This document shows positions 11,287 to 22,457 of a stretch of 64,000 nucleotides of DNA, in pieces. The stretch is from Halichondria panicea (taxonomy: Eukaryota > Porifera > Demospongiae > Suberitida > Halichondriidae). The notes under the pieces are model-generated. The model worked only from the letters and a program-made list of their open reading frames with translations, was not told where the DNA came from and did no database searches. Numbering within the stretch: the first letter of the stretch is position 1; the number at the start of each line of letters is the position of its first letter. A program made the position numbers and the translations under genes. Location of the stretch: assembly GCF_963675165.1 (NCBI RefSeq), contig NC_087383.1, positions 7,228,639 to 7,292,638 on the forward strand, given 5' to 3'.

Positions 11287-11431
11287 CTCTCCACTGTTGT
11301 CTGAAGTCCACAGGACGACCTTTGAACCTATTCCTGGTATTAATTTTGGGACAACCATACTTATTTCCCGAGCCTTTGTCCTCCAGCCAGTTGTCATCAC
11401 TTCGTTCAAAGCGTTTCTTTCCGCTTGTCAT
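11287..11431 (-). CDS. Candidate first exon, unknown, phase-compatible with the RPS6 fragment
   Basis: ATG at 11431 opens a basic, highly charged peptide (MTSGKKRFERSDDNWLEDKG) ending in FRQQWRG at a GTAAAC donor. It leaves in phase 1, and the RPS6 exon enters in phase 1, giving WRGYVVRISGG where true S6 has WKGYVVRISGG. Apart from that final motif the sequence does not look like the S6 N-terminus. It could be a strongly diverged first exon or an unrelated exon joined by rearrangement. Confidence 0.4.
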
Positions 11432-11437
11432 TCTTAA

Positions 11438-11896
11438 TTAGTCCATCAAATGGCATTTGAAATGCTGAGCTGGGTATCTGCTCCATAGTGTGTTCCTCAG
11501 TACGGCTAGACCAACACACCACCTCACTCCTGCCCCGCTATACTCCACCCTCACTGGGTCTTCACGAGTTTCTTCAGTGTTCCATCGATGTCCCTGATGG
11601 CAAGACTTGTCCTTGCGAGACTTAGCCTCGAGAAGCACAAGAGGGTTATGATAGTCACACAGATTAACTACTGACAAAACAAGGAAGAAAGCTGTTCCAT
11701 AGTTTTGATGATCCTTACCATACACACCCGCAACAGAAAAAATAGTGAATGGTTGGTGAGGGAAAGCGATCGTTTGGCGATCCCTATAGGAGCTTCCGCA
11801 AGGCTCGGGAATTGTGGGATACTCCAGTAAATAGCTAGTGGCAGTAGATAATGTGGCAAAGAGCATCGCAGCGAGTACAAGTGAGTGGTTAGTCAT
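11438..11896 (-). CDS. Possible secreted protein, unknown family
   Basis: From ATG at 11896 the frame encodes 152 residues beginning MTNHSLVLAAMLFATLSTA, a typical hydrophobic signal peptide with small residues before a likely cleavage site. Cysteines are scattered through the mature part. A 48-bp GTAAGG...TTTGTCAG segment around 11660-11710 looks like an intron of length divisible by three, so the frame is open with or without it. The stop at 11438 lies seven bases before the candidate exon at 11431. No family is recognised, and this may instead be a chance ORF. Confidence 0.4.
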   Translation of the reverse strand: MTNHSLVLAAMLFATLSTATSYLLEYPTIPEPCGSSYRDRQTIAFPHQPFTIFSVAGVYGKDHQNYGTAFFLVLSVVNLCDYHNPLVLLEAKSRKDKSCHQGHRWNTEETREDPVRVEYSGAGVRWCVGLAVLRNTLWSRYPAQHFKCHLMD

Positions 11897-11899
11897 GAT

Positions 11900-12805
11900 C
11901 GACAAGGAACTAGCTCTAGTCAGTGGAGCTAGTGCATATGCAATGATTGTATATTGTGACGTAGGTATGGTAGAATGCTTCCTGTGGGAGTTGCGCTAAT
12001 GAACTCGTGATCCAACAATTGTTGTGTTCAAATTTCTTATTAAATTTTCAAAACCACATTAATTATAGCAAATCATTGAGAAATTGAAATTACAAAAGTG
12101 TGTTCAGTTTGCAGTGCTCTTGCACACTATAGAGAGATAATAGTCCTCCCTCCATGCAGTGTGACAGCCAGCACCGTCGCGAGTATGTGGCACTGCATCG
12201 CTGGCCCCCCGCCCATCCGCCCATGGGACCATCTGGGATATCTGCAGCAAATGCATAATACATTAGTCTCAAGCAATTGTTGTTGTATAAACCACCTACG
12301 TATTGAGGCTATCCCAGTCCAGTTGATTAGAAGGTTCTGTTAGTTTCCAGTTGGTTTGAAGGGGTTATGTTAAATCCAGGTGGTTAGAAATCGAGTATAA
12401 TTATAGTTATACGTACTATCTATACAGGGACAAAGCATCATGTGTGTATGTAGTACTCGGCACACCCACAGCTCACATGAAGGTGTGGAAAGGTGGGTGT
12501 GGCCTTGCATTAGAGGCGTGGTCACATGTACATTGTAGGTGTGGCCTGACCACTCCTCCTGATCATTTTTCTTCTTTCATGATTTATAACAACGAAAACG
12601 AAAAAAGAAATGAAAATATGAAGGGGCCCCCAATAAATAAAATGAGTTGATGATTGAATTATGACTGATGAGATGTAGTTGAGTGTAGTAGCTGTGGGTA
12701 CAAGGGCAGAGGGTTAGAATACACACACACGATTGTATAGGACAATAATGTTGCAACTCATAATACACACACACAACACTATAATTATAGCTATAGGAGC
12801 ATGTA
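11900..12805. other. Non-coding stretch
   Basis: AT-rich sequence with several short frames, none with splice-flanked or domain-like character. Nothing further recognised. Confidence 0.4.
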
Positions 12806-13002
12806 CAGTGGAACCCCTCTATAACCAACACTTTTGCATGCATGGGGATCAATGTTTTGGCCTTTATACATCAGAGGTGGCCTTTGTTGAGAGGTTGTTT
12901 TAATTGTAGTACACAAACTGTTATTTGGGACCTGAGTGCCTGGCCGTTATAATATAGCAACTGGCCCTTATTCGGAGGTGGTTGTTAACAGAGGTTCCAC
13001 TG
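12806..13002. mobile_element. 197-bp miniature element, CAGTGGAACC termini
   Basis: Inverted ends CAGTGGAACCCCTCT and AGAGGTTCCACTG, flanked by TA on both sides. These are classic features of a Tc1/mariner/pogo-type miniature element. No coding content. Confidence 0.85.
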
Positions 13003-13019
13003 TAATACATATAATTATA

Positions 13020-14230
13020 ATATAGACACTCACTTTTTCTTAAGGAGGAGGACATTGTATTCCACCAATGCCAGTGATGTCATTGCCGGTGAAGAGATGC
13101 TCCATACAGACTTGACTTAATTCAGTATAGTAGCCGTAGATACTCTGTATAGTGTTGTTTCCTCTAGTATTCTCCAAATTCTGCCATTGGTCTCCCAGAA
13201 CATGTATTGTGATAATAACATTGTTAGGGCAGAGGTTAGGACACAGCATGTAATGTAATGCTCATGCAGTAATAATAATGATGCCTATTATTATAATGCT
13301 GGATATAACTCCACCCTTGCAGTACAACCCAGGTGAGGAGTGCCAGTATCAGTCGCTGTCCGTCCACTGTCCCTGTATAGAAACAATTATACACATGCCT
13401 ACTAGACTATGACCACTTAAGCCTCTCAATACTAACATTTAACACTATGTGTGTATATAGTTTATGCTACACAAGAGTAGCTAGGGGAGGGGCTTAGTAT
13501 CATGTGATACAAATCACATGCACACACTCACTCGTCCTTAAGGAGGAGGTCGTTGTTTGTATTGAAATCCTTCCAGTGATATAGAGACTTGACTTGAGTA
13601 TAGCAGTAGGAGTATAGTAGATAGGCTTGCTGTTTCCTGTAATCTGATGAGCATGGCAGAGAGGTATGCATGGGGACACATGCATGGGGGGGAGTGGGAC
13701 TCAATACTATAAAGGAGTCAGTCTCAGTACATGTCTAATAGTTTGTTTGTTCGAGTTAAAATGAATCAGCTCTTCATTGCTTGCTTGGAATTCCAACAGT
13801 AGTCTGTATTGTAAAACACAATAGATTATTAGTGTAGAGGTGAGGAACACATAACATGGAATTCAGTACTAATACAATAATGCTCATGTCAGTCATAATT
13901 ATTATAATGCTCAGTAACTACATAATTGTAATGCTCAGTAAAATACAACTGCCATTCCAGCCTCCTATCCAGGTGAGGAGTGCCAGTATGAGTCCTTGCA
14001 TGTTCCTCCAGTGTCCCTGTAGAAACAATTATACACATCAACCAGAGCAGCTCAGTATAGTGTGTATTGATTGCATGAGAGGATACCAACACACACACAA
14101 CAGTAGCTAGGGGGAGGGGCTTAATGTCATGTGATATAGATTATACACACTCACTCGTCCTTAAGGAAGAGAACGTTGTTTCTTCGAGTGGCTGGAGATA
14201 CTTGACTTGGGGACTTGAGTAGATAGCTTG
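13020..14230 (-). repeat. Three diverged tandem copies of an exon-like module
   Basis: Units near 13030-13330, 13520-14010 and 14150-14230 share two phrases. CTTAAGGACGA followed by a GTGAGT donor (minus strand) ends a frame that reads NNDLLLKDE or NNVLFLKDE in two units. A second phrase has an acceptor (CTACAG) followed by GGACACTGG or GGACAGTGG. Spacing is about 500-600 bp. This looks like local tandem duplication of part of a small gene, with the copies now diverged. No family is recognised, so I do not claim a working gene. Confidence 0.4.
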
Positions 14231-14350
14231 TCTTAAAGATATTTTGTAGACTTAGACACTTGATTTTGCAGTTTTAACGTTTTTTGTGGTCCATTTTCAG
14301 TTCTGTAGAAATCAATAGAGCAGGTCATCTAACACACACAACTAGCTGCA

Positions 14351-14651
14351 GCCACGGGTGCATGGAAAAGAAGGAAAAAGGAAATATCTCAGCTGTGTAA
14401 AGTTAACGACCATTACCATTCTGTGTTTTTTTGACATGAATATGAATATGGATAGTGGAGAGCTGAGTTGTAGGAAGCCTATCTAATCTATCTAGCTTCA
14501 AGGAGCTTCAAGGAGCAATAAGATAAGGTAGCTTGAGACAAGGGGGTGCTCCAGAGCATGCTTCCTACGCCCCTAATGGTCGTTAACTTTACACAGCTGA
14601 GATATTTCCGTTTCCGTTTTCCGTTTCCTTCTTTTCCATGCACCCCAGCCA
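14351..14651. mobile_element. Foldback miniature element
   Basis: Arms of about 60 bp (GTGCATGGAAAAGAAGGAAA ... AGTTAACGACCAT) are inverted around a central segment of about 160 bp. The right arm has an expanded TTTCCGTTTCCG motif. Confidence 0.75.
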
Positions 14652-15960
14652 CAGTAATATGCTAGTACAACACTCCTCACCAGTCACTCTATTCCAGGCA
14701 CCATATGGTCTCTAACACCAACACAACACAGTAGTCACTCTATTGAAATAATAGAGCTATTATATAAAACGAGGGGCCCCTCAAAACATAATAGCTGTGT
14801 ACAATAATAATTATGAATGAGATAGTCGACTGGTCTTTGTAATGTTTATCGAGTGGAGTGTGATGGATGAGGAGATATCCTTGTGTATGGCCGGCCATAC
14901 ATGTAGGTGTAGACTTCGAGAAGATTCTTTAGTGTTCGTGGCCGGCCACCTGATTGGCGAGTAGAAGAATCGAGAGTCTTGAGAACGGGCTTGATTTTGA
15001 AAAAATGTAGAGAAATCTCATGTGTCAGCTTTGTATAAGATTTTCCGCGCATGCGCTTTACCAGATTATTATTATTGCTGGCTCAGCAGTTTTCTGCAGA
15101 AAGGAAGGAGGGGCTGGATCGTGTACAATGCAGCATGCATAAGCAGTCAGAGACACTACTTCCTCCGGTCCATGTAGTCACACACATTACTATGACCTTG
15201 TATAACCTGTTGTAGGGTTCATTGGACCTTTTTGGTAACTATAAATTCCTTTGTTTCTCTATGAGGCCACTGTTAGTTGCATTTGTTTCAGATGAGAATA
15301 CTAGCTCGACCTCGATGAGGGAGGGAGGGACGCCTTTATTACTCATTATCCCATTATTATATTTTGATGACGTTATATCCTGTTTTTTTAACTGACGATA
15401 ATACACAAAAGAACGGAGTATGAAAAATAATTTAATTTTTTTACGCACTGGCTATTTGGTGCACAATGCAACTTGCAACATGGCACATTGTAAAATAATG
15501 CAATGTCAGCCAAAAAAAGAACTTTGACCTCAAATAATGGCTGACTTAATTGAGGAGGTGAGCAAAACGAGGAGGGAGGTTGATCTGAAACAAGTATGCA
15601 TGCAACTAACACTGGCCTAACATGATTATTACAGTCACAATGATGAGAGCCTTCATGTCTTCTTATACGTAGCGTCGGAGAATTTGGAGCTTTTTGAAGA
15701 GGCAGTTGATTGATCTTCATTGAGTATGATGCTAGACTTTCTGCAACTGCTTTTATACACGGTCATTAATAAAAGGGATCTCCCTGCATGCACAGACAAA
15801 TCTATAAAGACATGCACCTTAATATCAGCAGCCCTTGAGTCCTGAAGAACGAGGAAAAGAGTCCATACTTGTGTACCTCCCATGCAGACACTATAATTTG
15901 TTTCATATTCTATAATGAAGTGCATCAGTTGGTTAACCCATGCAGCCATCTACATCTATA
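14652..15960. other. Non-coding stretch
   Basis: Several short minus-strand frames occur, but none shows splice structure or a recognisable domain. Nothing further supported. Confidence 0.35.
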
Positions 15961-15965
15961 AGTTG

Positions 15966-16006
15966 AGACCAGGCCGATTTTAATCGGCCTGGTCTCGAGG
16001 CTATAC
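15966..16006. mobile_element. Solo TAGCCTCGA-family end, head-to-head palindrome
   Basis: GAGACCAGGCCGATT is followed immediately by its inverse AATCGGCCTGGTCTC and then GAGGCTA, two termini of the family joined with almost no interior. CTATAAG flanks both sides, compatible with a degraded 9-bp target duplication. Confidence 0.7.
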
Positions 16007-17541
16007 TATAAGCCATGCACCATCACAAATATACACTGAGGTGCCTTTTCTTACTACTCAACATCCAGGTAATCTAATTCTTCATTATAGTGATAGCTTC
16101 CAAGTAACCTGCTTCCAATAATTTCACCGTCAAGCTTTGAATGAGAATCCTTTTACGTCACTGTTTGCTCTTATAATTATATAGACTATAGCTAGTACTC
16201 GCGTTCCAGAAGTTTGAGTTGCACTGGGTGCATGCAATATTGTAGTGTGTAAAGAACGCTGGATGGTTATCGGGCTTTTCCTGTTTAACTTGTAACGTGC
16301 ATGTGGTAGTGGCCGGTGCATGCCTGAGAAAATTATGTTCGTTGGCGATCCTACTTGTAGAAACTGGTAACATAAATGTATTAGGCTTTATAAGCTATAC
16401 TTGAGGACTCTTATATACCTACTTGTATGTTCATTCCGATTCAGAACGTTATATCTCATGGTTTTGCATGGGCTATCGTCTGTTGCTCAGCTGTTAGCGA
16501 TTGTTCCTTCACATTGCTCTCACATTCAACAGTTACGATGTCTATACGGGAATTTGTTCTTTTGAAAGCACTTTGAACTCTACTTCGGCATGCACGAGCA
16601 TGTATAATGGGTTTCCTGTAATAAGCCTAACTGCTATTTACATAACAGGTTTGCGAGAAAATAAAAATTAATAATGTATAATGTACCACTCAGCATTATC
16701 ATGGGAAATAGAAGTTATGCATACCTGATCTGACTGTATGAATGATGCTGATATCAATTTCAGTTGTGCATAATTATACTCAGACATGAAGAAGCTAGTT
16801 GGTAGCTTATAAGTTAAAATTTTGAAATGCCCATGCATGGCTAGTATTCTACAGATTTAATAGTTGTTATACAAATCATCGTAAGCAGGTCTTTATACAA
16901 TGGACAACCATGCACGGGAATGAGTTGTCAGGACGGATTGTCACTACATATATATAGTGCCAGTACAGAACTTTAACAATCATACTGTGCAAATAGTGTG
17001 CTACAAGGAGAAGGGGGAGCCCCAAGGCTGTCAGCCTAATGATTATTATTTTCTTTTTCTTATTATTCTCTTTCAAATTTTACTACATAGCGGTGGTGTT
17101 CAGTCTGTCAATTATCAGTGATGATTTTGAAATTATTATTTTGTAGCTATAATTATCGAACCATTCGTACTTATTATCATAATTATGCATGTGCTATTAA
17201 TTAACGTGTGCCTGGCCAATTGTGGATTCGATCTAACATGCTCAGCAGTGGTAATAATTATCGGGATCTTTAAATCACACAAAAGAGTATAATTATAGCC
17301 TGGATCCCTATAGTTGTTCACCTATTATAACCATTATAAGAACGAAAACTCGGCCTGGGATCGAGGCTACAATGTGCGGGGCTTAATATAAAGACATCCA
17401 AAATCTATTTGTAGTTGTATACTGCATGATATAGCATTACCTGAGGTATAGCCTCTTTCCCAGCCTCATTATCTCTAGTTCAACATTGTTATAAATCGGC
17501 CCGGGACCACATTACAGAAAGTCCTCTATAATAATTATATT
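16007..17541. other. Non-coding stretch
   Basis: No exon recognised. A further isolated family end (CTCGGCCTGGGATCGAGGCTA) lies near 17350. Confidence 0.4.
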
Positions 17542-17962
17542 TGTGATGCAATTTGAGAAAACAGACCACTTGGCTTGGTCTAAAAAAGTTGAGATCTCTA
17601 TGCATACTGATAGAGCAGAGAAATGCCTACACAATGCTATGCTTAGTCTGTACATACCTCATTCTATGACTAAGTTATAATCGTTTGAAGTTGGTTGCTA
17701 TGAAATTGCATTATTGAAAAAACGCCATTCAAAGATGCCCTACTCCATTAGTAAGCCTATGTTTTGCGTTTTTTGACGAAGCACTGAGGTGAACATATTT
17801 GGATATAGAGCACCAGACTTCACATAGAGATAGTGGAAAGGCTATAGATACTTGTAAACTTATAAAACTAAATTCATCACTTTGCACTCAAGGTCACAAA
17901 TTTGCCTCTAGCTCAAATTGAAAATCTAAGCCAAGTGGTCTGTTTTCTCAGATTGCATCACA
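17542..17962. mobile_element. 421-bp foldback miniature element
   Basis: TGTGATGCAATTTGAGAAAA and its inverse TTTTCTCAGATTGCATCACA bound the segment; arms match over about 35 bp including the CCACTTGGCTT block. No coding content. Confidence 0.75.
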
Positions 17963-19600
17963 TTTAGTGCCGAAAGATAAAGTACTCCTCCATGCATGCC
18001 ATGCCTAGTGGCTATAGTGCTTATACAGTACATATCTTGTAATAACTAATAATAAGATGTGAGATTATAATTATTATAGGTCGACCAGACTCTGATCATG
18101 AGGGTCAAATTATTGCCCTATTATTCTCAATTATGCTAGTTCCTATAATTATAGAAGTCTCCCTATATCAAAAAATTATGCTCATTATTATTGATTATAA
18201 TAATTTGCGAAGCCCTAATCACATGACGGCAATAATTAGTATATAATTATAGGGATGAGAATAACCATAAGCTAGCTATAATTATACGTAAAGCTTTTTT
18301 CAGTAATACATTATTTTTACACCTGTCCAGACTATAGCTATTATTATGCCTCGAGGCGTAGCCGCACGAGGGATACGGTAAAGCTGACTGTGTGTGTGTC
18401 TGTCTGTGTGTGTGTGTGTGTATTCCAGCTATAACTGCTCAACGGTTACAATGCGACGAAAACTAACAGCTTCTATAGGCTTCTAGCCACGTTCTCTTGG
18501 ATTTTGATTCGTGGATTAGCAAACTAAAGCTTCTTTCTCGAGTTATGGCTAGTTTGACTCACATTGAAGGCTGTTGCAGTCTCTTCAGAATCTTTCATAG
18601 CATCATCTGTCCGCACAAACTTTCTATTCAACATATGAGTTAGCCTTGCACTAAAGCGCTAGCTTTTTGTTAGCTACAATACTCAGAAAATATCTGTTAA
18701 AACAGCTAGCTAGCAGTACAGTAGCCATTTGTAAAATTGATCTCTTTGGACACACCCTTTAATTATTCCTGTGGATGTAATGCGCATGCGCGCTCATTCC
18801 CCATGTGTGAGAAAATAATATCCAAGATCCAGATCCAGATCCTCCTGGCAGAATCATCTTTGTCTTGAGGGCCTGGTAAGCCACAAAACACTACCATATA
18901 ACAATATAGATAACAATATGCATGTACACAGGTCTTTTCTTCTTAGATATTATATACACTGAACTACAGATCCTGGAAGAATCAATTTTCTTCTTTCTTG
19001 ATGTCCTGGTAAGCCACATAATACAAAAAATAATAACTTACAATAGATGCATGTAAATAAGTCTTTTCTTCTCAGTGACTTTATATAGATAAGCTAACTT
19101 TAATATAAAATTCATTATAGATAACACTCTAATACTTTTGAGCGAAAGCAAAAACATGGCGAGAGGCATTAGCACAGCGCCAGCTTGAACACTAGTTATG
19201 TATTGAAACATCGAGAGGTGCTGCATTGTCCCTATAAGCTTTATTCTTTATTATAGAGGTTCCATGCACTGACATGTCAGTACTATATATTAGTTAAGTC
19301 TGACTTGCTTTCCAACCTCAATCTAATAATCGTGTTCATTTCTTACTTTGGTTTCTTTGTCAACCATCACTTTGATTATAATGTCAATTGTTAAATTCAA
19401 ATGAACTACAAAAATTGTGTATTGATTATAAATACCAAGTGCATGCTTAGAAAATATAAAAACTTGATTTTTATGAGACACAATAAACACAATAAAAATA
19501 CTATAATTATTCTATAATAATTAATAATAATTATTATTTTTAATATTTTTATGAAGCTATTTGCAAACTAAATGAATTGTGAGTATCAAACATTCTACAG
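17963..19600. other. Non-coding stretch with dispersed repeats
   Basis: It contains a CGAGGCGTAGCC phrase followed by a TG tract (18354-18421) and the 3' part of a tRNA-derived SINE (19123-19195, compare 39232-39510). A diverged direct repeat (CTGGTAAGCCACA) occurs near 18875 and 19005. No exon recognised. Confidence 0.5.
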
Positions 19601-19819
19601 AGAGTTACTTGAGCAAGTGTTCCTGTACACCTCTCCACACGTGACAATGTCATCAGACAGTGATACCTCCTGTACAATATATATGGAGACAATCAGCATC
19701 AGTTTAATATTATTATACTACACTGTCATACACTAGTACAGTCTATAGCATGTACCCAACACAAGACACTAATGCATGCATGTTTGGACATCACTAAAAT
19801 TAATCTTGATTATACTCAC

Positions 19820-20148
19820 ATTGAGTCAAGTGCTGACAGATATCATCAGCTATCTTGTCTTTTCTCAATCCCAGTAACAACTCCAGTAGAGCTTTGTGAG
19901 TTGCTGCGAAAGGATCGTGTCTTTTCCAGAGAATCAAGCATTCAGTCATGGCTACTTGAGTTCCTTCATAACAGTACAACCTATTCACATCGGCCTGTTG
20001 TGCAGGAGTCAGTCCTATTGCACTCGAATAGATCTTTACACCATCAAAATATTTGGCCAGGTAGGGAATATCGGAGTCCCCTATTTCACTATTGAGCTGC
20101 TCGTCAGTCAGACTGTATCTGCTCACTAGATCTTGGAGTGTGACTCGA
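19820..20148 (-). CDS. Orphan Death-domain exon of a third family member
   Basis: The exon encodes a Death-fold module: LTPAQQADVNRLYCYEGTQ, then VAMTECLILWKRHDPFAAT, then LLELLLGLRKDKIADDI. The Trp in LILWKR, the AT before the next helix and the leucine spacing match the Death-domain exon of gene B (23549-23907). The two share the layout of an N-terminal lead, an LPPGQQ/LTPAQQ turn and closing KxxDxxxxxCQ helices. Acceptor is CCCGCTAG; a GTGAGT donor follows CTCAAT. Splicing to the acceptor near 19650 would create an immediate TGA, so the protein probably ends at HLTQ, like gene B. Entry is phase 2, unlike gene B's phase 1. Upstream exons are not visible; 20.2-22.4 kb is filled by nested transposons. 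Adapter role in apoptosis or innate signalling is inferred from the domain only. Confidence 0.75.
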
Positions 20149-20222
20149 CTAGCGGGAGGTTGTACAATAACGCAGGTGCAATAAAACTAATTATCTTAGT
20201 TGGTATAATTATTGTGTTTTAA

Positions 20223-21137
20223 CCCTTTAACCGTCGGATTCTTAATTAACAGTGAAGTGAAATGTCTGTAAATTCTCTATCGGGTTTCCAGAGCAATAAA
20301 ATGCCTAGCAACCATATACCAATAGAATGCCCATACAACAAGGAATAAAATGGTGCAACATGTGTTGCCATAACAACCACGGTTATTACGCTCACCCGTT
20401 TTTATCATTTTAAATGCTCGGCCAGCGGTGAGATAAAATCCAAAAATTTTTTTTATGGATCAGCCAATCATATGGTATAAAGGCTTGACTAAGCTTGATT
20501 TTCACATCATATGAATGTAACAGTGCTAAGATATATCAATTTGAAGACAATACGTACATGTATTACTATATCGGTGAACGATCTATGAAATTTACAAGCT
20601 CACATAAAGACTGTTCATTACTATTTTAGCTATACTATACTTACACTACTGATATTCTAGCTATATTATACTACTTGCCAGAGTCACACAGTGAGCCCTC
20701 TCCTGGTCTTTCACCGTCCTGGTCCATAGCGCTAGCGTCTAGGTCCATGTCATGCATGTCCTCAGCCCCAGACAGTTCATCAGCGTCTGGCATAAAGCTG
20801 GTAGCTTTTGGGAGGTATCCTACTATCCCCTCTCCTTCATAGGCACTGTCATCACCAGAGGAGACATCGCCATTGCTGTCCTCAAGCTGTTCAAGCACAT
20901 CGGCACAAGTAAACAATCTAGCCATAGCTATAAACTTTGTGCGGTAAGATGCTAATGAAATTTTAACATAGCAACGTGGCTTGGAAAATTCTAGACTAAA
21001 TTGCACGTGATTCTACAGCTCTTCCTCTATACAGGGATGTGCGTAGTTCGAGCTACTTCCTAAGTATCGCAGAATTAGAATTTCGCAAAAAAAGTCACTA
21101 TTGCGGGCCACGATCGTGGCCCGTGACGGTTAAAGGG
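20223..21137 (-). mobile_element. 915-bp internally deleted piggyBac element with TTAA duplication
   Basis: Bounded by CCCTTTAACCGTC and its exact inverse GACGGTTAAAGGG, and flanked by TTAA at 20219-20222 and 21138-21141, the piggyBac hallmark. A perfect 20-bp palindrome, CGGGCCACGATCGTGGCCCG, lies just inside the right end. The interior keeps only a transposase N-terminus on the minus strand. The empty version of the same site is present in the neighbouring duplicate at about 22393, which confirms the insertion. Confidence 0.95.
20671..20925 (-). pseudogene. piggyBac transposase N-terminal fragment
   Basis: ATG at 20925 opens MARLFTCADVLEQLEDSNGD, followed by an acidic Ser/Asp/Glu region, the usual start of piggyBac transposases, and ends at a stop at 20671. 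It lies wholly inside the TTAA-flanked element 20223-21137. The DDE catalytic core is missing, so this is a non-autonomous derivative. A longer frame to 21006 adds upstream sequence that looks non-coding. Confidence 0.75.
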
Positions 21138-21236
21138 TTAACTGAGAAAGAAAGGGCGTGTATAATGAGCAAGGAGACACACCAGATACTTATAATGCAG
21201 GTGCAATAAAACTAATTATTTTAGTTGGTATAATTA

Positions 21237-22385
21237 TAGCCTCGACTCCAGCCCCTTGAATAGTGGGCCTGGTATTTACTGTTGGCGCGTGGGTGGACAA
21301 TTAATTTATTATTTACCGTATTTTATCTCATTGAACAATAAAACAGTATTTTATCTTATTGTGATAAAGAACAGAAAAAAGAAAAAGAAGAGGCTACCTC
21401 TCTGCATATACTGTAGCCTCGATTCAAGGCCGATTAATCGGCCTGGAATCGAGGCTATATATACTGTAGACAGAGACAGCTAAGTAAAACATCAGCTCTG
21501 TAGATTTATTCATTAACTTGAGGCTCGGATCGGATACACACTCAGGCGACAAGTTAATCTCATAAGAAATTAGTTAAACCTGTGAGTAAAAAATAAATGT
21601 GGATAAGTACAGTGGCTGTGACGTAACATAATGTGAGGACTACTTATTGATTTACACAATAGATTTACCATTGAAAGCACTATCCATTAATACACACTCA
21701 AGCAACAAGTCCGGATACACACTCAAGCAACAAGTCCCTCGGATCGGATACACACAAGTCCCTCGGATTGTAAACACCATTCAGGCCACACAGTTCTCGG
21801 ATCAGATACCACGTACTTACTCTGTGACCAATTTTCGGCAAATGTCACAACAATACTTCCTTCCAGAGAGAATGGCACTGAACGTCGAACAGACACACCA
21901 ACACTTTGAAGATGGCTTCACTCAGAGAAACAAGAGGAGAAATCACCATCACAACACTTCTTTCAGAGAGAGGTGCACTGGTCCTGTCAAGCTTCACATC
22001 AATCAAGAAAGGGAGTGTCTGGAAAGCAGATGGACTTGCTCTGGGACTTGCCATAGCCGGTCGGTACGGTACCCACATAAACACCAGCGTACAGACACTT
22101 CATCGCCTCCAGCTGCTTGTCTTTCAAGACTAGACCTGGTTTTTCCAACACAGGATAACGCGTACGCGAGAGCAGAAGAGAAGGTAGCAGCCATTACACA
22201 ACTTGGACTAGATTTCTTTTTTCAATGACATCATTATAAATGAAACGGATATCAATGTTTTACAAACAATAAGAATACTGATAAATATACTGCAATTTAC
22301 GATTACCCAGATTCTGGGTAATTCTGGCGCATGCGTAAACAGTGTATACCAGGCCGCCTTTCTCAGCGGCTTGGAATCGAGGCTA
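21237..22385. mobile_element. TAGCCTCGA-family element carrying a RecQ-like fragment
   Basis: Termini are TAGCCTCGACTCC and GGAATCGAGGCTA. The 9-bp sequence GTATAATTA flanks both sides (21228-21236 and 22386-22394), and the uninterrupted site is present at about 20207-20215 in the adjacent duplicate. Inside are a smaller head-to-head pair of the same ends (21413-21456), a short tandem repeat of ACACTCAAGCAACAAGTCC (about 21690-21770) and a broken RecQ-like helicase. A 9-bp duplication suggests a Mutator-like mechanism, but no transposase is seen. Confidence 0.85.
21846..22194 (-). pseudogene. RecQ-like helicase N-terminus, frameshifted
   Basis: From ATG at 22194 one frame gives a short lead containing ALSC. 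After a one-base shift the sequence reads LKDKQLEAMKCLYAG, then GTVPTGYGKS, the Q-motif region and Walker A of RecQ-type SF2 helicases. Further down, in another frame, SVVMVISPLVSL corresponds to helicase motif Ia. At least two shifts and a stop prevent translation. The DEAH-type motif II and the C-terminal RecA lobe are absent. It is inside the TAGCCTCGA element 21237-22385, and a second copy with the same start context lies at 36864-37304. Confidence 0.75.
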
Positions 22386-22457
22386 GTATAATTATTGTGT
22401 TTTAACTGAGAAAGAAAGGGCGTGTATAATGAGCAAGGAGACACACCAGATACTTAT

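Noticed and set aside
13040..14110. CRISPR-like array from the repeated phrases at 13.0, 13.5 and 14.1 kb
   Set aside because: Spacing is about 500-600 bp, units are diverged and the genome is eukaryotic.
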